From the NCBI GenBank assembly GCA_017441525.1, contig JAFRXJ010000023.1, positions 1-42,032 on the forward strand: a stretch of 42,032 bases of DNA. Reading direction: 5' to 3'. Within the stretch, counting starts at the first letter, position 1. Every line of letters starts with the position of its first letter. This DNA comes from Acholeplasmatales bacterium. GTDB lineage: Bacteria; Bacillota_I; Bacilli_A; Acholeplasmatales; Anaeroplasmataceae. Positions 10,385 through 18,464 of the stretch are shown piece after piece. Under the pieces are notes generated by a model, which worked only from the letters and a program-made list of their open reading frames with translations, had not been told where the DNA came from and did no database searches. Made by a program: the position numbers and the translations under genes.

Positions 10385-10502
10385 TACCATAAAGGATGGT
10401 AAAATTAAAGGGTAATAAAAGACTTTAATATTATTAAATAATATTAGAACCTTGTATTTTATGCCACTTTTTATAAAAATAGTAAACTATTTTTATAAAA
10501 AG
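10385..10502 (-). promoter_or_regulatory. Structured ruvAB leader: three inverted repeats
   Basis: Between the ruvA promoter and start codon are three inverted repeats. At 10467-10502 there is a perfect 16-bp stem (CTTTTTATAAAAATAG and its complement, loop TAAA) lying at the expected 5' end of the RNA. At 10426-10446 there is a 10-bp near-perfect palindrome (TAATATTATT/AATAATATTA). At 10385-10401 TACCAT/ATGGTA encloses a loop that reads CCTTT on the minus strand, complementary to the AAAGG of the ruvA ribosome site. No T-run follows the big stem, so it is not a standard terminator. It may be an operator, a 5' stabiliser or a translation-control leader. Confidence 0.5.
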
Positions 10503-10509
10503 AAAAACT

Positions 10510-10535
10510 ATTATATCAGTATAAAAATTTTTCAA
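10510..10535 (-). promoter_or_regulatory. Promoter for ruvA operon
   Basis: On the minus strand an extended -10 box TGATATAAT has its hexamer at 10510-10515. TTGAAA lies 14 bases upstream, too close to be optimal, so recognition probably relies on the extended -10. The predicted start of transcription abuts the 16-bp inverted repeat. Confidence 0.5.
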
Positions 10536-10567
10536 GAAAAAATAAAATTTATATTTTTTTCTAAATC

Positions 10568-10596
10568 TTTACTAAAAGTCGTTTTAATTATATAAT
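10568..10596 (+). promoter_or_regulatory. Promoter for the coiled-coil gene
   Basis: TTTACT (10568-10573) and TATAAT (10591-10596) are separated by 17 bases, about 30 bases upstream of the TTG start codon at 10627. It is divergent from the ruvA promoter. Confidence 0.65.
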
Positions 10597-10626
10597 ATAA
10601 TTAAATTTTATGGGTAGGTGAGAACA

Positions 10627-11511
10627 TTGAAGAGCTTTGATGAATGCTTAGAAAAATTTAATAATAAAATTCAAGAATTCATCAATGAATATAGACTTCT
10701 TGATGACAAAAAACCATTTACTCTTGAAATCATAGATGATATCGCAAAGATATTAAATGACAATTATTCTTCTTCTATCTCTGAAATATCATCATTTGAA
10801 AGAAGAAAAACAAAACTAGAAGAAAGCTTTACTAAGACCTTTAATGAATTTACTAGAACCGAAAAGAAAAGAAAAAATGAATTAAAGGAAAAGAAAGAAA
10901 ACATCAAAAAAGATTTAGAAAATAAAATTAATTATTCTAAAAAAGAATTAACAGAACTTAAAAAACAATATGAAAAGAATGAATATGAAACAATAAATGA
11001 TATTAATTTCTATGTTGATTCTTCTAACCAAAATATCGATATGTTCGAAATAGAATATAAAGATACTACAAATAGATTTGCCTACCAAATTGGTGTCGCA
11101 AAGTCTTCTTATAATTCTAATATTGACATATTCAATTCTCAACTTGAAAGTCAACTAGAAAAGCTTGCTGAAGAATATAATAAAAATATAGAGTCAAGCA
11201 AATCTAATTTCGAGTCATTAGTTGAATCATATAACATTGTTATTAATGAAAAGAATCAATTAATTGAAAATAAAAAACAAGAATATAACGAAGCTAAAAT
11301 CACATTAAACAATAAAAAGAGACAAGAATATGTAACATTAAATAATAAGATTAGAGAATTTAGTGATGTTAAAAATGCTAAAATAACTGATTATAAAAAT
11401 GCTTATGTTGAAGCTCAAACTAAAGATAATACTGAAAAAGAGCATAACAATAGTGATTATAAAGTACAAAACTTTAGAGCTAACAAGGAATTCGTTAAGA
11501 ATATCAATTAA
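10627..11511 (+). CDS. Coiled-coil protein, N-terminal part, ends at in-frame TAA
   Basis: This encodes 294 residues from TTG at 10627 (AGGTGAG five bases before it) or 297 from GTG at 10618. I do not recognise a family. The product is highly charged and rich in Lys, Glu, Asn and Ile. Long heptad-like helical stretches include RKNELKEKKENIKKDLENK and EYNEAKITLNNKKRQEY. There is no signal peptide or membrane helix. After the stop at 11509-11511 the same reading frame stays open for another 820 codons with the same composition, so this is most likely the front of one gene of about 1115 residues. The break could be a nonsense mutation, programmed readthrough or an assembly error. The gene stands alone between divergent ruvA and convergent ftsZ. 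Confidence 0.7.
   Translation: MKSFDECLEKFNNKIQEFINEYRLLDDKKPFTLEIIDDIAKILNDNYSSSISEISSFERRKTKLEESFTKTFNEFTRTEKKRKNELKEKKENIKKDLENKINYSKKELTELKKQYEKNEYETINDINFYVDSSNQNIDMFEIEYKDTTNRFAYQIGVAKSSYNSNIDIFNSQLESQLEKLAEEYNKNIESSKSNFESLVESYNIVINEKNQLIENKKQEYNEAKITLNNKKRQEYVTLNNKIREFSDVKNAKITDYKNAYVEAQTKDNTEKEHNNSDYKVQNFRANKEFVKNIN
11509..11511 (+). other. In-frame TAA splitting the coiled-coil gene
   Basis: Codon 295 of the frame beginning at 10627 is TAA followed by C (AAT TAA CTA GAT). Downstream codons 11512-11634 are all sense and join in phase to the ATG at 11635. No ribosome site with a usable start codon lies between, so independent reinitiation is poorly supported. One C-to-T change in a CAA (Gln) codon would explain the break. 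Confidence 0.75.
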
Positions 11512-11634
11512 CTAGATAATAAGATTAGAATACTTCGTGAGGAATTTGATAATTATTGCCAAGAGATTAATCAAAATAAATATTACAACATTTATGATCT
11601 TCATTTAGAACAAGAAAAGCTTGTTAAACAATTC

Positions 11635-13974
11635 ATGAAAAATGAAAAAGACGAGAAAAAGATAAAACAAGAAATCAAAAAGATTAATAATTTATACTAC
11701 TCTCGTATTATGGAAGAAGATAAAAAAACTGAGAAGGTATTACAGGCTGCTGAGAAAGAATTTACTATTAATACTCAAAAGGAAGTATACCAAAAGAAAA
11801 TCTTGGATATAACAAGAAACACATTCTTCAACAAGCTTAACGAAAAACAAACAAGAAATAATAAATATTATCAGGAAAAAACTAATGGATATGAAGACTT
11901 ATATAACTATAATTCTTCTGTTGCATTAACTGAATATAATAAAAAAGCTAATAAGGTATTATTAGATTCATCAATTAGAAATTTAGAAATTGAAAAGGAA
12001 ATTGATGAAACAGATGCTAAATTCCAAATTCAAATTGAAACATTAACTGACGTTATCAAAAAGTATCAATTAGAAATTCAAATAGCTAAGAGATTAAATG
12101 ATTTAAATATATTATTCTTAACTGAAAAATATAATAGGGAAGTTAGTTTCTTAACTGTTAGTAACTTATTAAAAATTGAAAAATGTAAGGTGCTAGATCT
12201 ATATAATATTAATCAATATGAATTAAATATTAAAAATTCAAAGATTATATTAGATTACAGTAAGAATAAAATCAAAATTCAAAATGAAAAATATAAGACA
12301 TTAAAACAACAAGATATTCTAATTCAAAATAAGCAGCTACAAAATATTATTTCAAAAACTGCGTTTGATGAATATTCAATCAACTTCTTCTCTAATATAG
12401 ATGAAGAATTATTATCTAAGGAATATGCATATAATACTTCTATTAATAAAACTAAATTATTAAGAGAGAAATATATTGTAGCATTGGATTCATATCAAAA
12501 TGTATTACAATCATTTATTATTCTATATTCAAACATGGCAAAAACATGGAATGATATAGTAGATTATATTTATGAATATATAACTAAAACAAATGATAAA
12601 ATTGTAAGACATTTCCTTACAGCATTAGAAAAAATATTTGAAACATTATTAAATGACTTAAATGATACTTATAAAGAATTAATAACTTCTGAAATATCAA
12701 ATGATGTTAAATTTGATAATGATTTTAAATATAAAGAATCATATGATGATATTAATAAAGCACTTCATAGTAAATTAGATGTTGTTAAAATCCAAAAAGA
12801 CGCCTTAGTCTCTGATCTTGAAAGAATCAAACAAAGAAATGATGATTTAAGATTAAGAATATTTACATACCAATATGAAAAAGGTGGAAATAGACATGAA
12901 AGACATGTCAAAAAGAAAGAGATTAAAGCCAATATTAAGGAAGTAAAAGAAAACAGTGTTGTAATTGAAGAATTAAATGAAAAGATATCTGTATTAAATA
13001 AGAAAACTGATGATATCCAAAAGAAATATGATAAGCAATTTAATGCAGTAAAAACTGAACAGGACTCTGATAATGCTCCTTATCAATTCTTTAATACAAG
13101 TGTAAATAAAATGTATAACGAAATTAAAGAATATATCAATAATAAGGAAGACGATGATTCATTATCTCAAAAGGGTAAATATAAGAAAAAGATTAAATTC
13201 CTTAGTGAAGATATAAATTCAGAATTATTCAATAATACAACTTTATTTAGTATTAAATATCAAGAAAACTATAATGCTTCTTCTGAAAAGATAAATAGAA
13301 ATTATGAAGAGGATTTAGATAATTATAAAAAGATAAATGATGCTAATTATGAAAAGGCTAAAGATAAATTCAACAAGGATAACCAAGTTGAATTAAATGA
13401 AATTAAGAATCTAATTATTGAAAAAACTAATATTGAAAAATATTATAATAATATCATTTCTAAAAATGATATTGATCATAAAAAAAATATTAATGAAATA
13501 TATTTAGCTAAGAAATCAAACACAAATCAATTCTATACTGAGCTATACGCTGTTGGTGATAATTTAAAAGATATTGAAAAGGATTATTATCAATTTGTTA
13601 AATCTCATAGTGAAAAATATGAAATTGATAAACAAATTATTATTGATGAGACAATAGAAACTAAGAATGGATATAATGAAACATTAAAGAATTATATCAA
13701 TAATCGTAAAGCTATTATTAATCATCTTCCTTCTGCGATTAAAGCAAACGAAAAGGAATTAATTGATACATATAAGACTAAGAATAAAGAATTAGATGAA
13801 AAGCTTGTTTTAAATAAGAAGGAATTGAATGCTAAAAATAGAGCTGGTAAGAGAAATCTTAATATTATTGAACTTAACTACAATACTGCAGTAGTAAAGC
13901 TTGATGCAAAGGATAGAGTACAAAAAGCAAAAGAGAAAAAAGCTTTTGCGAATGCTCTTGCTAAAGCAAATTAA
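11635..13974 (+). CDS. Coiled-coil protein, C-terminal part (frame open from 11512)
   Basis: The first ATG after the internal stop gives 779 residues; the open frame actually begins at 11512 (820 residues). There is no ribosome site before 11635, where the upstream bases read GTTAAACAATTC. This argues that it is the continuation of the gene starting at 10627. The sequence is an extended Lys/Glu/Asn-rich coiled coil with few Gly or Pro, one basic patch at KGGNRHERHVKKKEIKANIK, and a charged Ala/Lys-rich C-terminal end. No ATPase, membrane or wall-anchor motif is visible, so SMC-like or signalling function is not supported. A filament-forming or scaffold role would be a guess. It is convergent with ftsZ and shares a two-way terminator with it. 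Confidence 0.7.
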   Translation: MKNEKDEKKIKQEIKKINNLYYSRIMEEDKKTEKVLQAAEKEFTINTQKEVYQKKILDITRNTFFNKLNEKQTRNNKYYQEKTNGYEDLYNYNSSVALTEYNKKANKVLLDSSIRNLEIEKEIDETDAKFQIQIETLTDVIKKYQLEIQIAKRLNDLNILFLTEKYNREVSFLTVSNLLKIEKCKVLDLYNINQYELNIKNSKIILDYSKNKIKIQNEKYKTLKQQDILIQNKQLQNIISKTAFDEYSINFFSNIDEELLSKEYAYNTSINKTKLLREKYIVALDSYQNVLQSFIILYSNMAKTWNDIVDYIYEYITKTNDKIVRHFLTALEKIFETLLNDLNDTYKELITSEISNDVKFDNDFKYKESYDDINKALHSKLDVVKIQKDALVSDLERIKQRNDDLRLRIFTYQYEKGGNRHERHVKKKEIKANIKEVKENSVVIEELNEKISVLNKKTDDIQKKYDKQFNAVKTEQDSDNAPYQFFNTSVNKMYNEIKEYINNKEDDDSLSQKGKYKKKIKFLSEDINSELFNNTTLFSIKYQENYNASSEKINRNYEEDLDNYKKINDANYEKAKDKFNKDNQVELNEIKNLIIEKTNIEKYYNNIISKNDIDHKKNINEIYLAKKSNTNQFYTELYAVGDNLKDIEKDYYQFVKSHSEKYEIDKQIIIDETIETKNGYNETLKNYINNRKAIINHLPSAIKANEKELIDTYKTKNKELDEKLVLNKKELNAKNRAGKRNLNIIELNYNTAVVKLDAKDRVQKAKEKKAFANALAKAN

Positions 13975-14013
13975 AAAAGCTATCGAGTTATTATAAATCG
14001 ATAGCTTCTTTTT
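13973..14013. terminator. Bidirectional terminator between coiled-coil gene and ftsZ
   Basis: A 10-bp stem (AAGCTATCGA, 13977-13986, with TCGATAGCTT, 13998-14007) is followed by CTTTTTTT on the plus strand. It is followed by TTTTTT on the minus strand. It therefore serves both convergent genes. Confidence 0.88.
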
Positions 14014-15303
14014 TTATTTTCTAACTAACCAATCTGGAACTTGAGATTTTGTTTGAGGCTTGTTGTCAGAATCAGTTGTCTTTTCAACATGCTGCATAGT
14101 GTTATGCTTCTCATTCTTCTTTTGTTCCTTTAATTGAAGTTTTCTTCTCTTTTCTTCTTCCTTCTTAAGGCGTCTTTCTTCTTTCTTGCCCATACCAGTT
14201 TCGAAGATTTCTCTCATTCTTTCATCAGATGCATCTTGAGCTGTTTCTTCAGCATCATCATTTTCAATATCATATGTGATATTTGTATCTGACATATTTC
14301 TGAATATTTCTTCAGCAAGGTCTTCAAATCCGTTATTTTTAGCTTTTAATTCGTATCCTGTAGCAATTACAGTGATTACAATTTCATCGCCTAAATCGTT
14401 ATTTACAGCTGTACCATAAATGATATTTAAGTCCTTACCACTGTTATTTCTAATTTCAGCTAAGGCTGCTTCTACTTCACCTAAAGATAAATCTTGGCTT
14501 GCGATAATATTTACTACTGCGTCAGTTGCATTTTCAATTGTTACCTCAAGTAAATCTGAATGAATTGCAAGTCTTGCAGCTTCAATTGCTCTATTATCAC
14601 CCTTTGCAACACCGATACCTAATAGGGCAGTACCTTTATCAGCCATAACATGTCTAATATCAGCAAAGTCGATATTGATTAATTCTGGTAATACGATTGT
14701 TTCAGAAATACTTTGAACAGCTTTTCTTAATACATTATCTGCTTCTCTAAATGCAGCTAATACTGAAGTGTTCTTAGGTAATGTCTTTAATAATCTTTGA
14801 TTTGGAACAACGATTAATGTATCAACATATTGTCTAATTTCTTCAAGACCAGCAACGGCATTTGCCATACGTGTAGGTCCTTCAAATTGGAATGGCTTTG
14901 TACAAACACCGATTGTTAAACAACCATGCTCACGAGCTATTCTTGCAATAATTGGGGCAGCACCTGTACCAGTACCTCCACCCATTCCGCAGGTGATAAT
15001 AACCATTTGAGCGTCGCCAATCATTTCATGTATATCATCTTCAGACTCTAAAGCAGCGGCACGACCAACATCTGGTTCTGCACCAGCACCTTGACCATGT
15101 GTTTTAGTTTTGCCGATAAGTAGTCTGTTTTCAGCTCTTGATCTTTTTAAGTCTTGAGCATCGGTATTGACTGCATAAAATTCTACTCCTCGTACTTCAT
15201 TTTCAATCATATGATTAATAGCATTTTTACCAGCTCCACCAACACCTATTACCTTGATTTGTGTGTGTACAACCTGTAATGAATCTAATTCATCAAAAAT
15301 CAT
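14014..15303 (-). CDS. ftsZ: Cell division protein FtsZ
   Basis: FtsZ is the tubulin-like GTPase that forms the division ring. The 429-residue protein has the GTP-binding GVGGAGKNA segment (20-28), the tubulin signature GGGTGTGAAP (108-117), and the T7 synergy loop with NIDFADIR. A C-terminal tail PDWLVRK is typical of the peptide that binds FtsA, SepF or ZapD-type partners. The linker (about 375-410) is a Lys/Glu/Arg-rich run (KKEERRLKKEEEKRRKLQ) that could form a charged helix rather than the usual disordered spacer. It is transcribed alone from its own promoter, outside any mra/mur/fts cluster; ftsA is not adjacent. Confidence 0.97.
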   Translation of the reverse strand: MIFDELDSLQVVHTQIKVIGVGGAGKNAINHMIENEVRGVEFYAVNTDAQDLKRSRAENRLLIGKTKTHGQGAGAEPDVGRAAALESEDDIHEMIGDAQMVIITCGMGGGTGTGAAPIIARIAREHGCLTIGVCTKPFQFEGPTRMANAVAGLEEIRQYVDTLIVVPNQRLLKTLPKNTSVLAAFREADNVLRKAVQSISETIVLPELINIDFADIRHVMADKGTALLGIGVAKGDNRAIEAARLAIHSDLLEVTIENATDAVVNIIASQDLSLGEVEAALAEIRNNSGKDLNIIYGTAVNNDLGDEIVITVIATGYELKAKNNGFEDLAEEIFRNMSDTNITYDIENDDAEETAQDASDERMREIFETGMGKKEERRLKKEEEKRRKLQLKEQKKNEKHNTMQHVEKTTDSDNKPQTKSQVPDWLVRK

Positions 15304-15355
15304 GATAATATTCCCCTTTCTTTTAGTCTAAATTAATTTCAATCCTGTATTATTA

Positions 15356-15384
15356 ATTATATGTTAAATATAATTATTTTTCAA
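15356..15384 (-). promoter_or_regulatory. Promoter for ftsZ
   Basis: On the minus strand TTGAAA (15379-15384) and TATAAT (15356-15361) are separated by 17 bases, about 50 bases before the ATG. AAAGGGG serves as the ribosome site. Confidence 0.75.
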
Positions 15385-15446
15385 TAATTTCAAATTGAGA
15401 AAATTAAAAAAATTTTTATTTCTTTTTAAGATGTCCAAAAGGAATA

Positions 15447-15483
15447 AAAAGATACCCATTTTTTAATAAATCAGGCATCTTTT
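15447..15483 (-). terminator. Terminator after the zinc-ribbon gene
   Basis: On the minus strand AAAAGATGCC pairs with GGTATCTTTT (one G-U pair), followed by a T-rich tail. It lies 15 bases past the stop of the 15498-16334 gene and before the ftsZ promoter. Confidence 0.7.
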
Positions 15484-15497
15484 CATTATTTTTTATT

Positions 15498-16334
15498 CTA
15501 TTTACTTTCAGTTAATTTGCCGCCACAATTTACACAGAAATTAGCATCTGGTGCGACAAATGAGTCACAATATGGACATACTTTTCTAGTGTCCTTTTTC
15601 ATTTCATTGTATACATTTTCAGCAGTGGCATCTCTTGCGCCATCATATGCTCCATCTGCCATACCGCTTTCCTTTTTATCAGCATATTCTATATCTTTTT
15701 CATTGACTATGCCATCACCATTGGCATCTCCTACTTCTTTTAGCTTCTTTTTGTATGCAATATATACTCTAATTGTGTTTGCTGATAGGGCAAGTCCTAT
15801 TACCCAAAATATACCACCAATAATTGCTGCAAGAGGCGTTTGATCATTAAATGAATAATCAGCAGGATTTAAAAGATGAACATGTATTGTATATTTTTCG
15901 CCTTCTAAAATACTATAATCTCCTGATGCTGTTAAATCATCATCACCATATCCTGTATAAGTTTTTCCGCCAACTTCATACTCAAAATCATAAACTTCAT
16001 ATTTTTGATTTGTTTCAGTATCTGTTGCCATACTAGTCTTAGTAATTACCGCAGTTGCAGTTCTTGGAGTCGATAATGATAAAAATACTATAAGTCCAAT
16101 AAATATAAATACTATTCCAACAATCAAACTAGTAAAAAAAGAAATAGGCTTACCATTTCCTGACATACCATAATATGGTCCGTAATGTCTTCTACCATCT
16201 ATGTAATGAACGCCTCCAACTACATGGTGTGAATGGTGATGATAACCCCCACCACTTGAATGTGAGCTATGATGTGATCCACCATGAAACCCTCCACTAT
16301 GTCCTCCACTATGTCCTCCGTGAAATCCTCCCAT
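15498..16334 (-). CDS. Gly/His-rich membrane protein with EF-hand-like loop and zinc ribbon
   Basis: From ATG at 16334 (GGAGG five bases before it) there are 278 residues in four parts. First comes a Gly/His/Ser-rich N terminus (1-55, FHGGHSGGHSGGFHGG and HHHSHH), likely to bind metal. Second is a hydrophobic helix (about 67-88) and a beta-rich domain of about 80 residues (YDFEYEVGGKTYTGYG), resembling the small extracytoplasmic domain of DUF3592-type proteins. Third is another hydrophobic helix (about 170-192). The C-terminal part carries a calcium-loop-like DANGDGIVNEKD and a CPYC...CVNC zinc ribbon. With two helices, the His-rich and zinc-ribbon ends should lie on the same, probably cytoplasmic, side. 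Function is unknown. It is transcribed singly between its own promoter and terminator. Confidence 0.75.
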   Translation of the reverse strand: MGGFHGGHSGGHSGGFHGGSHHSSHSSGGGYHHHSHHVVGGVHYIDGRRHYGPYYGMSGNGKPISFFTSLIVGIVFIFIGLIVFLSLSTPRTATAVITKTSMATDTETNQKYEVYDFEYEVGGKTYTGYGDDDLTASGDYSILEGEKYTIHVHLLNPADYSFNDQTPLAAIIGGIFWVIGLALSANTIRVYIAYKKKLKEVGDANGDGIVNEKDIEYADKKESGMADGAYDGARDATAENVYNEMKKDTRKVCPYCDSFVAPDANFCVNCGGKLTESK

Positions 16335-16371
16335 AAAAACCTCCACAAAAATCATAAGAACTTTGCTTCAA

Positions 16372-16377
16372 ATTATA
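16372..16377 (-). promoter_or_regulatory. Extended -10 promoter for the zinc-ribbon gene
   Basis: TGCTATAAT on the minus strand is an extended -10 element located 38 bases before the ATG. The -35 region is only T-rich (TTTTTA at 17-base spacing). Confidence 0.5.
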
Positions 16378-16406
16378 GCATAAAATTTTAATTTTAAAAA
16401 TAAAAA

Positions 16407-16428
16407 AGAGATATGTTTTCATATCTCT
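16407..16428 (-). terminator. Terminator after the CNNM gene
   Basis: AGAGATATG and CATATCTCT form a perfect 9-bp stem with a TTTT/AAAA loop, followed on the minus strand by TTTTTTA. It begins directly at the stop codon of the CNNM-family gene. Confidence 0.88.
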
Positions 16429-16429
16429 T

Positions 16430-17818
16430 CTATTCTTCTTTCTTTTCGAATTTTTCTATTTCTTCAGGAGAAGCATCCTTTACAGTTACTTTCGCTAAAG
16501 TAATAGCACGATTTTTAACTTCATAAATGGCTATATTTAAGATTTTATTATAATCTTTATAGTCACCTGAGTCTTCATCTAATTTTGTATATCTAGCTAA
16601 ATAATCAATATGGAAGCCTGCCACTGGTAAGCTTTCACATTTTTCAAATAACCAACCTGATATTTTTGATGGAACATCATCAGGAATATCACCTATTCCT
16701 AATCTATCAAATAAGTCTTCAACAAAGATTTCAGCATCAACAACATATGAGCCATCCTCTTGTCCTTCAAATCTTATATCGTTTCCACCAGGAACATCAT
16801 GCTCATCATAAATCTCACCAACTAATTCTTCTATTGCATCTTCCATAGTAACGATACCTAATACATCACCATATTCACCAGATACAACAGCTAAATGAGT
16901 TTTAGCGGCTTGTAATTCACGAATTAAGTCATCAGCCTTCATAGCGGCTGAAACAAATTTAACAGGACGAATAAGCTTTCTCCAGCTTAATTTAGAATTC
17001 TTAACTAATGCTGGGAAGAAATCTCTTTCGTATAAAATACCTACAACATGATCTTTGTCCTTCTTATAAACTGGAACTCTAGAGAATGCATTATCTAGCA
17101 TGAATGATTTAACCTCATCTAGATTAGATTCATAATCTATCATTTCAACCTTAATACGAGGGACCATAATATCTTCAACTGCAGTTTCACTTAAGTCTAA
17201 GACATTATGTAAAACATTGGCTTCCCTATTCTCAATCTCACCTGTATTTTCAAGCTCATCGATAATTACATTTAATTCTTCCTTTTCAATTTGGGAATCA
17301 TCACTTGTATTTCTTGTTAATAGCTTTTGAATACCTACAAATATCATAACAAGTGGAAATAATATCAAAGATAAAATATACACTGGCCATGATACCTTTG
17401 TACATACTGCTTCAGAATGTGCCTTAGCTAACATCTTTGGAACAATTTCACCAAAGATTAATAATACTAAGGTAATTACTAAAGTAGTAATTAAAGATAT
17501 GATATTAGCATCTTCAGATATAGCAAGCTGTGTAAAGAAAACAACTGCGATAGCTGATAATGCAACATTAACAAGATTATTACCAATTAATAATGTAGTT
17601 ACAGTCTTATCAAATCTTTCGTATAAATAAATTGCCTTTTTAGCACCAGCAACCTTATTTTCTACTGCAATCTTTAATCTTGTATCAGACGCACTAGAAA
17701 ACGCAGTTTCTGACATAGAGAAAAACGCAGATAAAAGAACTAAAACTAACATCAATATGAAAATTGGTGTATTAAAGGCCGGGGGATTATCCGACAAGAT
17801 GCACGATTGTATGTCCAC
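16430..17818 (-). CDS. CNNM/CorC (HlyC) family transporter
   Basis: This 462-residue membrane protein belongs to the CNNM/CorC family, associated with magnesium or cobalt efflux; many are misnamed hemolysins. The N-terminal DUF21 domain has hydrophobic helices at about 18-38, 85-105, 110-130 and 140-160. It includes FFSMSETAFSSAS and LLIGNNLVNVALSA, whose polar residues line the ion site. Two CBS domains follow (about 205-330), starting at VEDIMVPRIKVEMID and including GIVTMEDAIEELVGEIYDEHD. A CorC_HlyC domain (about 350-435) comes last. It is the final gene of the long mutS-efp run, 21 bases after efp, and ends at a strong terminator. Substrate is inferred from family. Confidence 0.9.
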   Translation of the reverse strand: MDIQSCILSDNPPAFNTPIFILMLVLVLLSAFFSMSETAFSSASDTRLKIAVENKVAGAKKAIYLYERFDKTVTTLLIGNNLVNVALSAIAVVFFTQLAISEDANIISLITTLVITLVLLIFGEIVPKMLAKAHSEAVCTKVSWPVYILSLILFPLVMIFVGIQKLLTRNTSDDSQIEKEELNVIIDELENTGEIENREANVLHNVLDLSETAVEDIMVPRIKVEMIDYESNLDEVKSFMLDNAFSRVPVYKKDKDHVVGILYERDFFPALVKNSKLSWRKLIRPVKFVSAAMKADDLIRELQAAKTHLAVVSGEYGDVLGIVTMEDAIEELVGEIYDEHDVPGGNDIRFEGQEDGSYVVDAEIFVEDLFDRLGIGDIPDDVPSKISGWLFEKCESLPVAGFHIDYLARYTKLDEDSGDYKDYNKILNIAIYEVKNRAITLAKVTVKDASPEEIEKFEKKEE

Positions 17819-17839
17819 TATCCATCACTCCTAAATTAA

Positions 17840-18397
17840 TTAAGCTCTACCCTTATATTCACCAGTAGCTGTAGATAATGTAATCTTTTCGCCCTTTTCG
17901 ATGAACATAGGAACTTTTACCTTATAACCAGTTTCAACAATTGCATCCTTTAATGCATTTGTCTTAGTATCACCCTTTACAGCTGGTTCTGTTTCAGTAA
18001 TTGTTAAATCTACCTTATCAGGTAAAATAACACCTAAAATTTCAGTCTCATAGAAAGAAATACTTACATTCATTCCTTCTACCATGAAATTCTTTTCCCA
18101 CTTTAATCTTTCAGCAGGAATTTCGATTTGCTCATAAGTTTCATTATCCATAAATGCATAAGAATCTCCTGAGCTATAGATAAATTGCATATCTCTCTTA
18201 TCAATGAAGCATCTCTTGAATGCTGAATCAGAACCCTTTAATGCAGTTTCAGTAACAGCACCAGTTCTTAAATCTTTCATTTTAACTCTAACATATGCAA
18301 CCTTATTTTGTAATACATGCATGAATTCCATAATTTGCATTAATTTACCATCATATTCGATTACAACGCCATTTTTTAATTCATTAACATTAATCAT
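17840..18397 (-). CDS. efp: Translation elongation factor P
   Basis: EF-P rescues ribosomes stalled at proline runs. The 185-residue three-domain protein has the recognisable LRTGAVTET, ERLKWEKNFMVEGMNV, TITETEPAVKGDT and final TGEYKGRA segments. The domain I loop that normally reads HVKPGKGAAFVR reads HVLQNKVAYVR. A Lys aligns with the usual modified position, but the flanking Pro-Gly and Gly are missing and the loop is one residue shorter. It has a good ribosome site (GAGGAG) and probably its own promoter inside the end of aroQ, so it can be expressed apart from the upstream repair genes. Identity is secure; the mode of tip modification is uncertain. Confidence 0.94.
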   Translation of the reverse strand: MINVNELKNGVVIEYDGKLMQIMEFMHVLQNKVAYVRVKMKDLRTGAVTETALKGSDSAFKRCFIDKRDMQFIYSSGDSYAFMDNETYEQIEIPAERLKWEKNFMVEGMNVSISFYETEILGVILPDKVDLTITETEPAVKGDTKTNALKDAIVETGYKVKVPMFIEKGEKITLSTATGEYKGRA

Positions 18398-18435
18398 TTT
18401 ATATTTCTCCTCTTACTTATAAATAAATATATGTT

Positions 18436-18464
18436 ATTCTATCATATTATTTTATATTTTTCAA
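18436..18464 (-). promoter_or_regulatory. Internal promoter before efp
   Basis: On the minus strand TTGAAA (18459-18464) and an extended TGATAGAAT (hexamer 18436-18441) are separated by 17 bases. They overlap the 3' end of aroQ and lie about 40 bases before the efp ATG. Confidence 0.55.

Noticed and set aside
10403..10470. preQ1 riboswitch upstream of the operon holding queA and tgt
   Set aside because: A minus-strand AAGGTTCTA recalls the preQ1-I start, but the C-rich loop and the A-rich tail that must pair do not follow at the right distance.
15517..16036. Plus-strand frames opposite the zinc-ribbon gene
   Set aside because: Antisense to a gene with clear CxxC and His-rich motifs; products are low complexity.
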